DNA from: Paracoccus ravus
GTDB taxonomy: Bacteria; Pseudomonadota; Alphaproteobacteria; Rhodobacterales; Rhodobacteraceae
Direction: 5' to 3'
DNA: 64,000 nucleotides
Assembly (NCBI RefSeq): GCF_004522175.1
Contig: NZ_SDEB01000014.1
Span: 48,650-112,649, forward strand
Shown: piece after piece, positions 45,601 to 52,549 of the stretch
Position numbering within the stretch: position 1 is the first letter of the stretch
How the letters are laid out: each line of letters begins with the position of its first letter
Translations under genes and position numbers: made by a program
The notes under the pieces: model-generated
The model's input: only the letters and a program-made list of their open reading frames with translations
Told to the model about the DNA's origin: nothing
Database searches by the model: none

Positions 45601-45783
45601 GCGACACCGGATGCGGCGGCGGCCAGCATAGGTTCGCTTGGCCATGTGCGAAGGATCCGCTTCGCGCCCGACCCGCCGCTTGGCGCTGCCGCCGCGGTCG
45701 AGATCTCTGTCCCGGTCCATGGCGAGGATGGCGGGACCGGACTCCTGCACCTTGCGCTCACCGTCGAGCCGCCGGCACCGTGA
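39607..45783 (+). CDS. Giant RHS-core protein with HELTH zinc-peptidase-like motif
   Basis: This 2058-residue protein (about 215 kDa) starts with GTG inside the previous stop. Residues 1-345 resemble an RHS/YD shell, ending in the RHS core pattern DPRLGCFTAPDPFDG (288-302) and ICRNDPVGRADPSGG (331-345). A hydrophobic stretch follows (350-385, GIDWWFNLFMSMFTGSNFF). The middle is a series of beta-rich repeats. At 1210-1214 a HELTH motif within DHELTHTEQYHKFG resembles the HELTHVxQQ of eCIS-associated DUF4157 domains. A second hydrophobic helix lies near 1345 (GGLLWLLAKGIYGAVRAIGG). The C-terminal 450 residues are beta-rich. It is either a delivered toxin or a tip/adhesin complex. No immunity-like gene follows. 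Confidence 0.8.
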   Translation: MSRMDNISPAETRKTRVAIPGTEAFVQYTRSAADGALLRMAVGDRVYLEAGCDGWVRLDQGLGRIRERWRDTGLLREVRTPDADWQEVYGFDEQGRPCEVDGVAIHRDAQGRITACLGDASLPDHRWFYAYGAEGLVSVTTPQATRHLSRLSDGRVLACLEDGRAERFDHDRQGKRRGFAGLRDMTHHRDKAGRIWTVTDPAGAVRATYLWDGWRCLGRIDGAPGGPLAAFFCLDPSATPVRAITPDGMIRIPRDAYAEGLCAHPGVPGLFGAFQAGGLHHLPFRALDPRLGCFTAPDPFDGSETDPRRGPGGAYEGDLPIETDRQRPYEICRNDPVGRADPSGGISVGLLISSLTWSFQNNLVSFFGIDWWFNLFMSMFTGSNFFSSEGLVASDHIGAFGVRRDGFIPVLTNARAFTTQHIVWDTAESFDVLNAGMVFDPMGRFDPPLRGGILHAAPTGRRPVLLRAAPDGLSLNWNRNGGKAEPAFPGGSQPVFPSGGFHLSSGLEDVRGPVACPLTELVPGAGLTTGIADPTAVRQVFTANESAIPLANLPQMSNGEPVLVQDGTNRLRSTLLSFLRSGLTTTGGGTVTMQMTDPVPDAIGPTGISVTRLLIPPSSETAQDPGAGVQGLSARGLTQRYGATDVLEIRSAAGGADVAICFATGAEARLPLNAPAPAAMVPPINVIETTLAPPVPVTIDGSDGIVFANSGAAPAAGSIGLASNGAIHIPLRITDAAATPILRTDADLSALGGPGSAVTFQLVNASGSLGRRSDAVEAAAQITYVPATPGSAPDGSAGPVVVLLSAGGVPDAPRLVTGAPNHDAILTDVPVSAGPAPWTVQRWRQAPAPATIGNVSTTETIAITPSDPAQLAGALAIRVLSLAGAGNVPTPAATAAIAGIAMNGAQATFPAPLTSMPATPRIGSVIALRQGSTDSLASLSGLRVEFGFDRPVAIVPDTENFIVRLRRAGFRWTAERRNLLTLVLTPMASGIRSQFPRIRTGAAICLDWAVGGTPDTQIYRVADVEGLTLTLEGVTPIPANTDAGTLTAQLLEADDPGTGHQRIAIGLSAATTAPTRSASADVWSPDAFAATANAGGALGFGLVSGGITTPVVIDPGTMTLTLTFSADPGLTGNADVHLLSELQRFELPVTAALTEPLLLVNSTTDLAVTVMQPLVPSSESAPLAILHPGTVLVPEEEGVENTRRQALVDHELTHTEQYHKFGPIWFCYFPLFLTELPVELATDLDQPDFGPSVPAVLERVGARVRITPQTSLDVDAGDSVQLLQGGDHERMKVASLEGTALVMQGASALRPGALQVRKVHDDGIWSEVLLSMGRVTTHGGLLNTAVGFTWGGLLWLLAKGIYGAVRAIGGAGDQYPGTIAAEGREVELTDEAGRRELNADGQFILKSGDDAVLRSARRSGDRLVLDQPVALTGEVKVSAYASLDPGATFDWLQYRPGSIAADNPAAIDLPGHGSSFSRGDRVEYIYLGTSGRSHVSAVNGDRIELEEIIRLQGSERSIRVAPLAAAGTTLANADEAALNWMGMGWMRILFDPYGQIEARVGARETWAVVLLRVMRVLLGSRNWSAMIPFLGYVFQARLLTFLPWTPPEHRAKIEQQASEKSGDLYSPLARLLGEVRSEDRFGETGMAVGDIARYRYWEWSGVRDLSSIGATQEGSDLGAPGLHVDNRDLMRVIVNRITGTTENIPNRFITTDQTGSYPPATALPDLFFRKNFDATLGALTDPADIGLLPADLGAVPLSPRLVRNPSIYVAFCRPGQHRVTLANNAAIATLEDGLEAGDDVSEALDAQDHERQTLLFDVTALDVEVKVNGAPVAEGDTVTLLQTQTVLIDVATTGPVPVVARRFRASIASPRTGVVLRAPAALRLVAQGVNSVTPEPIEISRFYDFDETSGTYSDPVLAAYGLHLGGDLDIPVRSFAITVTDQLTALAAADPAAATVTSLRQGDSAFLLIPTSADEVNSYRINGAASTAADPALQFETVATPDAAAASIGSLGHVRRIRFAPDPPLGAAAAVEISVPVHGEDGGTGLLHLALTVEPPAP

Positions 45784-45909
45784 CGGGATGTCATGGGGTG
45801 ATTGCTCCGGAGCCGCAGCGCCCGCAAGCGCTCTGCCCCAGATGTCTTGCCGCGCGGCATGGGCCAGCGCTTACCGCGCGAAGATCAGAATTTCCATCGT
45901 GGCCCCTCA

Positions 45910-46300
45910 GGTTGAGGGCTGAGCCCCACTAGCGCCGTCATGCTCGGCCAGGATTTCCTCGCCATAGGCCAGCGCGAGCATGACGCCGTTGAATTTCGGC
46001 GTGTCATATCGAATGCGAAATCGCCTCCCGCCGTCGAAATCCTTGATGACACCGCCTGAGATGCCCGAGAGGCCTCGCCGTCGCGGAGCTCGTAGCCTCC
46101 GGCCATGTTGCGCAGGTTCGCATAGCTGGCACGGCTGGTGCCAGAAGTGTCGATCTCGGCCACGCCATCGGTCGCCATGCTGCCCTGGCCGATCCAGACC
46201 GAGCTGAAATTCGCGAAAATAGAGGACCTCGAACGTGCGCGGACCGGTGCGCTGCCCGTCGGTCCAGTCGGCATCTTCAAGCTGGCTGGTCTTGGAGGGG
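45910..46300 (-). pseudogene. Porin-like gene fragment, several frameshifts
   Basis: On the minus strand, pieces in different frames add up to a known Rhodobacteraceae outer-membrane porin pattern. They are WTDGQRTGPRTFEVLYF (about 46275-46225), then SSVWIGQGSMATDGVAEID (about 46205-46150), and, after another frame change, VIKDFDGGRRFRIRYDTPKF (about 46055-46000) followed by ALAYGEEILAEHD. No start or end of a full gene is present. The fragment is decayed and flanked by an IS remnant. The porin call is from memory of the family, not a search. Confidence 0.5.
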
Positions 46301-46338
46301 GGACTTGAAGCCGAGGTAAGGGTCTGTCCTCCGCACTC

Positions 46339-46677
46339 ATGGACTCCTATGCCCGCAAGATCGTCAGCCGGCGCGCCAGCACGTCAGCCCAAGCAGGGAT
46401 TGTCCTGGAAACACTGGAGCAGGCGGCCCATGACCGAAGGCCGACAAAGGCAATGGGGCTGGTTCATCACCGATCCGGGGGCTCGCTTGAAGGCGCAGAA
46501 CGCTTTGGTCGAAACCATCAACGGCCCGCTCAAGGCAGAGGTCATTCATCGCCGCGGCCCATCGCAGCTTCGAGCCCGTCGAATAGCCGACGCTGGACTG
46601 GGAAGACTGGTTCAACAACCTTCGCCTCCCCGAGCCCATCGGGAACATCTCGCCAGCCGAGGCGGAGGCAAACTTCT
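46339..46677 (+). pseudogene. IS3-family transposase OrfB remnant
   Basis: The frame starting MDSYARKIVSRRASTSAQAG and the phrase LETLEQAAHDRRPTKAMGLV match the rve integrase domain of IS3-family OrfB. About 30 residues before NALVETINGPLKAEVIHRRG are missing. After that phrase the frame shifts, and DWFNNLRLPEPIGNISPAEA is read in another frame, ending at a stop near 46677. Internal deletion plus frameshift make it inactive. No terminal inverted repeats could be identified. Confidence 0.8.
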
Positions 46678-46974
46678 AAGCGGCGTCGGAAACCGAAGAC
46701 ATCGCCGCGTAACTGCCCCTATCCAGCCTCCGGCAAGCCCGGGGGGGGGGCACGGGGATCGCGCCGGACAAATTTCAGGTGCTCGACAGCACCGTGATGC
46801 ATGGCGGTCTTCTTGATTATCGAGCAGGCGATGACGGTGCTGCTGCATTCTCGTTGGCCGCGGCGTCCCGCATGAGCCGGTGAATGGTGGCGAGGGATCT
46901 GGCACTTGCAGGGCGTAAGACGTTCGGCGGGGCACTTGCGACAAGCCGCCCCGCCTGGGTCATGCCCACCTGCT
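46678..46974. other. Intergenic stretch, nothing recognised
   Basis: About 300 bases between the IS3 remnant and the RidA gene. They include a run of ten G at 46740-46749 and short open frames without recognisable products. It probably belongs to the same decayed patch. Confidence 0.5.
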
Positions 46975-47361
46975 TCAGGGCTTGCGATAGGCGATGCAAT
47001 CCACCTCGACCTTGCAATCGACCACCATCGCGGATTGCACGCAGGCCCTAGCCGGCGGGTTCTCGCCGAAATACCGCGCAAAGACCCCGTTGAAGCTCCA
47101 GAAATCGCGGGGATCGTCCAGCCAGACGCCGACGCGCATGATATGTTCGGGACCGTATCCGGCATCGGTCACGATCTTGAGCATGTTCTCGATGGCGATG
47201 GTGGCCTGCTCGACGATGCCGTGGCCGACGACCTCGCCATCGCGCATCGGCGTCTGACCCGAAACGTAAAGCCAGCCATCGGCCTCGGTCGCCTTGGCGA
47301 AGGGCAGGGGACGCTGACCCGAGCCTTTTCCTTCGCCGACGCCATGACGCTTGATATCCAT
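46975..47361 (-). CDS. RidA/YjgF-family enamine/imine deaminase
   Basis: This 128-residue cytoplasmic protein has the start MDIKRHGVG at 47361, preceded by AGGAGAAG. Family features include YVSGQTPM near residue 37, a trimer-forming core, and a conserved arginine in ARACVQSAMV. RidA proteins hydrolyse reactive enamines/imines released by PLP-dependent dehydratases. It is the last gene of the MlrC-dipeptide transporter operon, 19 bases after the ATPase gene. It may act with the D-threonine aldolase/D-serine dehydratase-like enzyme encoded at 54285. Confidence 0.88.
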   Translation of the reverse strand: MDIKRHGVGEGKGSGQRPLPFAKATEADGWLYVSGQTPMRDGEVVGHGIVEQATIAIENMLKIVTDAGYGPEHIMRVGVWLDDPRDFWSFNGVFARYFGENPPARACVQSAMVVDCKVEVDCIAYRKP

Positions 47362-47380
47362 GTTCTTCTCCTGGGTGGTT

Positions 47381-49174
47381 TCAGGCCGAGGTCTCGGCCA
47401 TGACGAAGTGGCCCGGCGCGACCTCGCGGTAGAGCCGTTTGGGCGCAACGTAGTCCAGCGGACGCAGGGGGCTGCGCGGCTCCTGCGGCGGAGCGGCCGA
47501 CCGGGTGCCGCGCAGCGCCGGGTCCGGTACGGGCACGGCGGCGATCAGCCGGCGGGTATAGGGGTGCTGGGCATTGCCGAAGATCGCGGCGCGCGGCCCG
47601 ATCTCGACGATCTCGCCGAAATGCATCACCGCGACGCGGTGGCTGATGCGTTCCACCACGGACATGTCATGCGAGATGAACAGGAAGGCCAGTCCGCGGC
47701 TCGCCTGGAGGTCCATCAGCAGGTTCGAGACCTGCGCCTTGACCGAGACATCCAGCGCCGAGACGGCCTCATCCGCGACGATGAATTTTGGCTCGAGCGC
47801 CATGGCCCGCGCGATCGAGACGCGCTGCCTCTGCCCGCCCGAGAATTCATGCGGATAGCGCCCGGCCATCTCCGGCGACAGCCCGACTTGGTCCAAGAGT
47901 TCCGCGACGCGCAGCCTTGCGGCCGCCTTGGGCAGGAGGCCATGGGTCAGGATCGGCTCGAGGATCGCGTCACCCACGCTGATGCGCGGATTGAGCGAGG
48001 CGAAGGGATCCTGGAAGATCATCTGGGCGGATCGGCGCATCGTGCGCAATTCTGAGGACCTGGCCCGGGCGATGTCGCGGCCGTCGATGCGGATCTCGCC
48101 CGCACTGGGGGTGGTCAGGCGCATGATCGCGCGGCCCGTGGTCGATTTTCCGCAGCCGGACTCGCCCACGAGCGCAAGCGTCTCGCCGGGATGCAGATCG
48201 AACGAGACATCCTCGACCGCATGGACGCGGCCCTGGGGCAGATCGAACCGGATCGAAAGGTTGCTGACGCTGACGACGGGCGCGGTGCCCGCAGGCGGCA
48301 AGGGCATTTCCCGCCCCTCGCTGGCCGTGCCGGTCCGGGGGTCGACCTGCGGAAAGCGCCGCGGCCCCGCTGCGCCGTTCATCGTGCCCAGGCGCGGGAT
48401 CGAGGCCAGCAGCGCGCGCGTATAGGGCTGGCCGGGCGCGGCGAAGAGGCGCGAGGTCTCGCCCGTCTCGACCATGTCGCCGCGGAACATGACCACGGTG
48501 CGGTCGGCGACCTCGGCCACGACGCCCATGTCATGGGTGATGAAGAGCACCCCCATCTCGCTTTCGCGCTGCAATTCCGAGATCAGCGACAGGATCTCGG
48601 CCTGGATGGTCACGTCGAGGGCGGTGGTCGGCTCGTCGGCGATCAGCAGGCGGGGCCTGCAGGCCAGCGCCATCGCGATCATCACCCGCTGCCGCATCCC
48701 GCCCGAGAACTTGTGCGGATATTCATGCAGCCGGCTCTTGGCCGAGGGGATGCGGACGCGCTCCATCAGGGTCAGCGCCTCGGCCTCGGCCTCGCGCCAG
48801 GACATGTCGCGATGCAGGACCAGCGCCTCGGCCAGCTGGTTGCCGATGGTCAGGACCGGATTGAGCGAGGTCATCGGCTCTTGAAAGATCATGCCGATGC
48901 GGCCGCCCCGCACCTTGCGCATCTCGGCTTCCGGCAGGGTCAGCAGGTCGCGCCCCTCGAGCAGGATGCGTCCGGTCGATCGCGTCTTGTCGCGCGGCAG
49001 GAGGCGCATGGCGGAAAGTGCGGTGACGCTTTTGCCCGAGCCGGATTCGCCCACGATGGCGACGGTTTCGCCGGCCTTCACCTCGAAGTTGATGCCGCGG
49101 ATCACCTCGCGCCAGCCCTCGCGGCTGCGGAAGGCAGTGGTCAGGTTCTGCACGGAAAGGACAGGATCGGACAT
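47381..49174 (-). CDS. Dipeptide/oligopeptide ABC transporter ATPase, fused DppD-DppF
   Basis: This 597-residue protein consists of two ABC ATPase domains joined head to tail, equivalent to separate DppD and DppF. Walker A motifs are GESGSGKS near residue 40 and GESGCGKS near 345. Both signature motifs (SGGMRQRVMIAMAL and SGGQRQRVSIARAM) and Walker B motifs (LLIADEPTTALD, FIVADEAVSALD) are intact. The cysteine/Pro-rich oligopeptide-type C-terminal extension of the first half is also present. It lies one base after the permease gene and powers peptide uptake. Confidence 0.92.
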   Translation of the reverse strand: MSDPVLSVQNLTTAFRSREGWREVIRGINFEVKAGETVAIVGESGSGKSVTALSAMRLLPRDKTRSTGRILLEGRDLLTLPEAEMRKVRGGRIGMIFQEPMTSLNPVLTIGNQLAEALVLHRDMSWREAEAEALTLMERVRIPSAKSRLHEYPHKFSGGMRQRVMIAMALACRPRLLIADEPTTALDVTIQAEILSLISELQRESEMGVLFITHDMGVVAEVADRTVVMFRGDMVETGETSRLFAAPGQPYTRALLASIPRLGTMNGAAGPRRFPQVDPRTGTASEGREMPLPPAGTAPVVSVSNLSIRFDLPQGRVHAVEDVSFDLHPGETLALVGESGCGKSTTGRAIMRLTTPSAGEIRIDGRDIARARSSELRTMRRSAQMIFQDPFASLNPRISVGDAILEPILTHGLLPKAAARLRVAELLDQVGLSPEMAGRYPHEFSGGQRQRVSIARAMALEPKFIVADEAVSALDVSVKAQVSNLLMDLQASRGLAFLFISHDMSVVERISHRVAVMHFGEIVEIGPRAAIFGNAQHPYTRRLIAAVPVPDPALRGTRSAAPPQEPRSPLRPLDYVAPKRLYREVAPGHFVMAETSA

Positions 49175-49175
49175 C

Positions 49176-50027
49176 TCAGCGCTCCTTGGTCAGGCGCGGA
49201 TCGACGAGATCGCGCAGTCCGTCGCCCAGAAGTTGAAGCGACAGCACCGAAAACACGATGGCAAGGCCGGGAAAGATCATCAGCCAGGGCGCGCTGTTCA
49301 TGTATTCCCGCCCCGAGGCCAGCATGGTTCCCCATGTCGGCATGTCGGTCGAGACACCGACACCAAGAAAGGACAGGCTGGCCTCGGCGAGCATGGCCGA
49401 GGCAAAGACGAAGGTCGCCTGGACCAGCACCGGCGAGGCAAGGTTCAGGAGCAGGTGGCGCGTCAGCACCCGCCAGGTCGGCAGGCCCAGCGTGATCGCG
49501 GCCTCGATATAGGGCATCTCGCGCAGCACCAGCGTCGAGCCGCGCACGATCCGCGCCAGACGCGGCGCATAGGTGATGCCAAGCGCAATGATGACGGTGG
49601 CGACCGAGGGCCCCAGCGCCGCGACCAGCGCGATCGCCAGCAGGATGTCGGGGAAGGACATCATGGCATCCAGCAGCCGCGAGATCGGGGCGTCGAGCGC
49701 GCGGAAATAGCCCGCCGCCACACCCAGGATCACGCCCAGCACGGTGGACAGCGCAACCACTCCCAGGCTGACCAGAAGCGAGACCCTGCCGGCGAAGATC
49801 GCGCGGGACAGGATGTCGCGGCCGAATTCGTCGGTGCCGAACAGGTGGCTGGCCGAGGGCGGCTGCAGCTTGTTCACGATCGACAACTTGTTCGGCGCGT
49901 AGGGCGCGATCAGGGGGGCGAGCAGCGCGGCCAGCACCACGATCGCAAGGATCACGGCGCCCAGCAGGGCGGCGCGGTTGCGCAGCAGCAGGCGGGGTGC
50001 GGCAAGGAAATTGGTGGTATCGGTCAC
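49176..50027 (-). CDS. Dipeptide ABC transporter permease (DppC family)
   Basis: This 283-residue inner-membrane protein has about six helices, the first around residues 20-42 (GAVILAIVVLAALLAPLIAP). The family's PSASHLFGTDEFGRDILSRA motif follows near residue 57. The EAA loop is seen as LREMPYIEAAITLGLPTWRV. It overlaps the DppB-like gene by four bases and forms the heterodimeric channel with it. Confidence 0.92.
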   Translation of the reverse strand: MTDTTNFLAAPRLLLRNRAALLGAVILAIVVLAALLAPLIAPYAPNKLSIVNKLQPPSASHLFGTDEFGRDILSRAIFAGRVSLLVSLGVVALSTVLGVILGVAAGYFRALDAPISRLLDAMMSFPDILLAIALVAALGPSVATVIIALGITYAPRLARIVRGSTLVLREMPYIEAAITLGLPTWRVLTRHLLLNLASPVLVQATFVFASAMLAEASLSFLGVGVSTDMPTWGTMLASGREYMNSAPWLMIFPGLAIVFSVLSLQLLGDGLRDLVDPRLTKER

Positions 50028-50974
50028 AGGCGCACCCGCGGGTCCACAAGAATATAGAGCATGTCGGTGATGAAGTTGATCAGGACGTAGATCGCCGCGA
50101 CCACCAGAAGCGTGCCCTGGATCACGGGATAGTCGCGCCGCAGCACCGCCGAGACGACGAGGTTGCCGACCCCCGGAAGGCCGAAGACGGTTTCCGTGAC
50201 CACTGCGCCCGCGACCAGCATGGCGACGGAGAGGCCGATGACGGTGATGATCGGCACGAGCGCGTTGCGCAGCGCGTGTTTCAGCACGACCCGCGTCTCG
50301 GTCGCGCCCTTGGCCCGGGCGGTGCGGACATAATCGTCCCCCAGCACGTCGAGCATCGCCGCCCGGGTAAAGCGGGTGATCAGCGCCGAATTCACCACGC
50401 CAAGCGCGATCGCCGGCAGGACCAGGTGCTGGATGCGTTCAAGAAACCCGCTCTCCGGCCCACCATAGCCCGAGGCCGGCAGCAGGCCCAGCCCGACGGC
50501 AAAGACCTGGATCAGGATCAGCCCCAGCCAGAAGCTGGGCACGCTCGAGGCGATCATGGTCAGCGTGACGACGACCTGATCGAAAAGAGTGCCGCGACGG
50601 ACGGCTGAGAAGACGCCCACCGGCAGCGCGATGGCGCAGGCGATCAGGATCGAGAAGAGCGTCAGGAAAAAGGTCGGCTCGGCGCGCGCCAAGAGCGCCT
50701 CGCCGACCGATTGGCCAAGAAAGATCGACTGCCCAAGATCGCCGCGCAGCAGGCCCAGCATGAACTGGCCATATTGCACGATCAGCGGCGCATCCAGCCC
50801 GATGCGGCTGCGCAGGTCCGCGATGTCCTGCGGCGTCGCATCCGATCCCAGCATGACGGCGGCAGGATCGCCCGGCGTGACCCGGACGATGACGAAGACC
50901 ACGGTCGCGACGATGGCCAGCACCAGAAGCATGCCCGCCAGTCGGCCCAGCAAGGCCCGAGCGATCCTGTTCAT
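50024..50974 (-). CDS. Dipeptide ABC transporter permease (DppB family)
   Basis: This 316-residue inner-membrane permease has six hydrophobic segments. Family signatures include VTPGDPAAVMLGSDATPQDI near residue 31 and the EAA loop region DDYVRTARAKGATETRVVLK near residue 222. It is six bases downstream of the binding-protein gene and overlaps the DppC-like gene. Confidence 0.92.
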   Translation of the reverse strand: MNRIARALLGRLAGMLLVLAIVATVVFVIVRVTPGDPAAVMLGSDATPQDIADLRSRIGLDAPLIVQYGQFMLGLLRGDLGQSIFLGQSVGEALLARAEPTFFLTLFSILIACAIALPVGVFSAVRRGTLFDQVVVTLTMIASSVPSFWLGLILIQVFAVGLGLLPASGYGGPESGFLERIQHLVLPAIALGVVNSALITRFTRAAMLDVLGDDYVRTARAKGATETRVVLKHALRNALVPIITVIGLSVAMLVAGAVVTETVFGLPGVGNLVVSAVLRRDYPVIQGTLLVVAAIYVLINFITDMLYILVDPRVRL

Positions 50975-50980
50975 TGCGCC

Positions 50981-52501
50981 TTACTCCTTCGGGGTGACGT
51001 TCCAGAAATGCGGCCAATAGGTCGGGACATAGCCCTCGACGCCCTTGGCCAGACCGCTCAACCCGTTGAAGTTTCCGACCTTGAAGAGCGGCGCGTCGTC
51101 ATAGATGACGCCCTGCAGCCCCTCCCATGCGGTCAGTTTTTCTGCATCAGTGGTCGAGGCCAGATAGACCGAGACGGCCTGCGCCTTCTGGTCCGAGACA
51201 TACCAGCCGGGATAGCTGTCGGTGACCGTGTTGATCGTGCTGGGATCGCCCGGGAAATTCGAATGGGTGATGAAGATGTCCCATTGCGCCGGATCGGCGC
51301 GCCGGGTGGTCAGGGTCGCCCAATCCACCACCTGCATGTCCACCTTGAAGCCTGCCGCTTCCAGATAGGCCTTGGCGACTTCGCCGATCTTGTAATGGAA
51401 CTCGTATTGGCGGCTGGTCAGGATCCGCAGCGGGGTGCCGTCATAGCCCGCCTTTTCCAGAAGTTCCGCCGCGCCCTCGGGGTCGCCCTCGCCGTAGCGG
51501 GTCACACCGGCTGCGCTGTGCCAGTAGAAGCCCTCGGGGAAGATCGCGCCGTCAACGCTGAAGAACCGCTGATCCGAGAAGGCCGCCAGCATCATGTCCG
51601 TCGGGTTCAGCGCCAGTTGCACCGCCTGTCGCAGGTCCTTGTTGGTCAGCAGACCTTCCTTCATGTTCATGTTCATGGACGGCCAGCCCTGGTTCTCGAA
51701 GATGACCGGGGTGGCGGCGTCGCTTTGCGCGATGCGGTCATATGCGCTGACCGGCAGAGCATCGGCAAAATCGAACTGGCCCGAGATCAGGCCCTCGACG
51801 CGCGTATTCGCGTCGGGCACCGGAACGAAGCGGATTTCCTTGGCGATCGCCTCGCGCTTGCCGGCGAAATTGCTGGCCTCACCCTCGGGCGAGACATAGG
51901 CATCGAAACGGACAAGCTGGGTATATTGGTCGGGGCGGCGTTCTTTCAGCATATAGGGGCCGGTGCCCACGAACTCGGTGAGTTCCTCCGCGATCTTTTC
52001 CGAGGGCAGGATGATCGAGGCCTGCGACAGGGTGGCCAGCAGCGGCGCATAGCGCGACTTCAGCTTGAAGACGACGGCATCGGGACCATCGGCCGCGAGG
52101 CTCTCGACGATCTCGGCGACCTGCTTGCCCTTCGAGTTCACCTGCATCCAGCGTTCGAGCGAGGCCACGACATCGGCGGAATCGAAAGCCGATCCGTCAT
52201 GGAAGGTCACGCCCTGGCGCAGCGGGATGCGCCAGCTCAGCCCGTCGGCCGAGATCTCGGGCGCGGACGAGGCAAGCAGCGGCACCGATTTCCACTGCGC
52301 GTCATAGGTATAGAGCGTCTCGAAGATATGCTGGTCGATGGTCAGCACGATGTCGGTGGGGGTCTGCATCGCATCCAGCGTCGGCGGCTCGCCGATGGTG
52401 GCGACGGTCAGCACGCCCTCGGCGGCATGGGCGCTGCCGATGGCGGTCGATGCGGCCAGAGCGGCAAGGCAGCTGGTCAGGTAAGCTCTTGTCTTCATCA
52501 T
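50981..52501 (-). CDS. Peptide-binding periplasmic protein (SBP_bac_5 family)
   Basis: This 506-residue protein begins with signal peptide MMKTRAYLTSCLAALAASTA and an SAHAAEG cleavage region. The mature part has SBP_5 features: TLDAMQTPTDIVLTIDQHIF, LSWRIPLRQGVTFHDGSAFD and DLRQAVQLALNPTDM. It binds a dipeptide-like ligand for the downstream permeases. Its gene lies 48 bases after the MlrC-family gene, so the ligand is probably the substrate of that peptidase or a related amide. Confidence 0.92.
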   Translation of the reverse strand: MMKTRAYLTSCLAALAASTAIGSAHAAEGVLTVATIGEPPTLDAMQTPTDIVLTIDQHIFETLYTYDAQWKSVPLLASSAPEISADGLSWRIPLRQGVTFHDGSAFDSADVVASLERWMQVNSKGKQVAEIVESLAADGPDAVVFKLKSRYAPLLATLSQASIILPSEKIAEELTEFVGTGPYMLKERRPDQYTQLVRFDAYVSPEGEASNFAGKREAIAKEIRFVPVPDANTRVEGLISGQFDFADALPVSAYDRIAQSDAATPVIFENQGWPSMNMNMKEGLLTNKDLRQAVQLALNPTDMMLAAFSDQRFFSVDGAIFPEGFYWHSAAGVTRYGEGDPEGAAELLEKAGYDGTPLRILTSRQYEFHYKIGEVAKAYLEAAGFKVDMQVVDWATLTTRRADPAQWDIFITHSNFPGDPSTINTVTDSYPGWYVSDQKAQAVSVYLASTTDAEKLTAWEGLQGVIYDDAPLFKVGNFNGLSGLAKGVEGYVPTYWPHFWNVTPKE

Positions 52502-52549
52502 TGTTCCTTCCTGTCGGTCATGGCCCTTTGCGGGTCGTTCGGGGGTGGT

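Larger units (their letters stand above)
21052..45783 (+). other. Contractile injection system gene cluster (17 genes, single operon)
   Basis: Seventeen plus-strand genes run without a gap above about 40 bases, most overlapping by one to four bases. The order is sheath, tube, unknown, gpU-like, gpD-like hub, gpV-like spike, PAAR, gp25, gpJ, gpI, small tail protein, two coiled-coil fibre-like proteins, possible terminator, unknown, long helical protein, RHS-HELTH giant. This is the baseplate order of P2-like phages and eCIS. No capsid, portal, terminase, integrase, holin, endolysin or AAA+ ATPase gene is present within or beside it. Confidence 0.85.

Noticed and set aside
21052..45783. Interpretation as an ordinary prophage
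   Set aside because: No head, portal, terminase, integrase, repressor, lysis genes or attachment site repeats were seen, and the operon is bounded by ordinary chromosomal genes and old IS debris.
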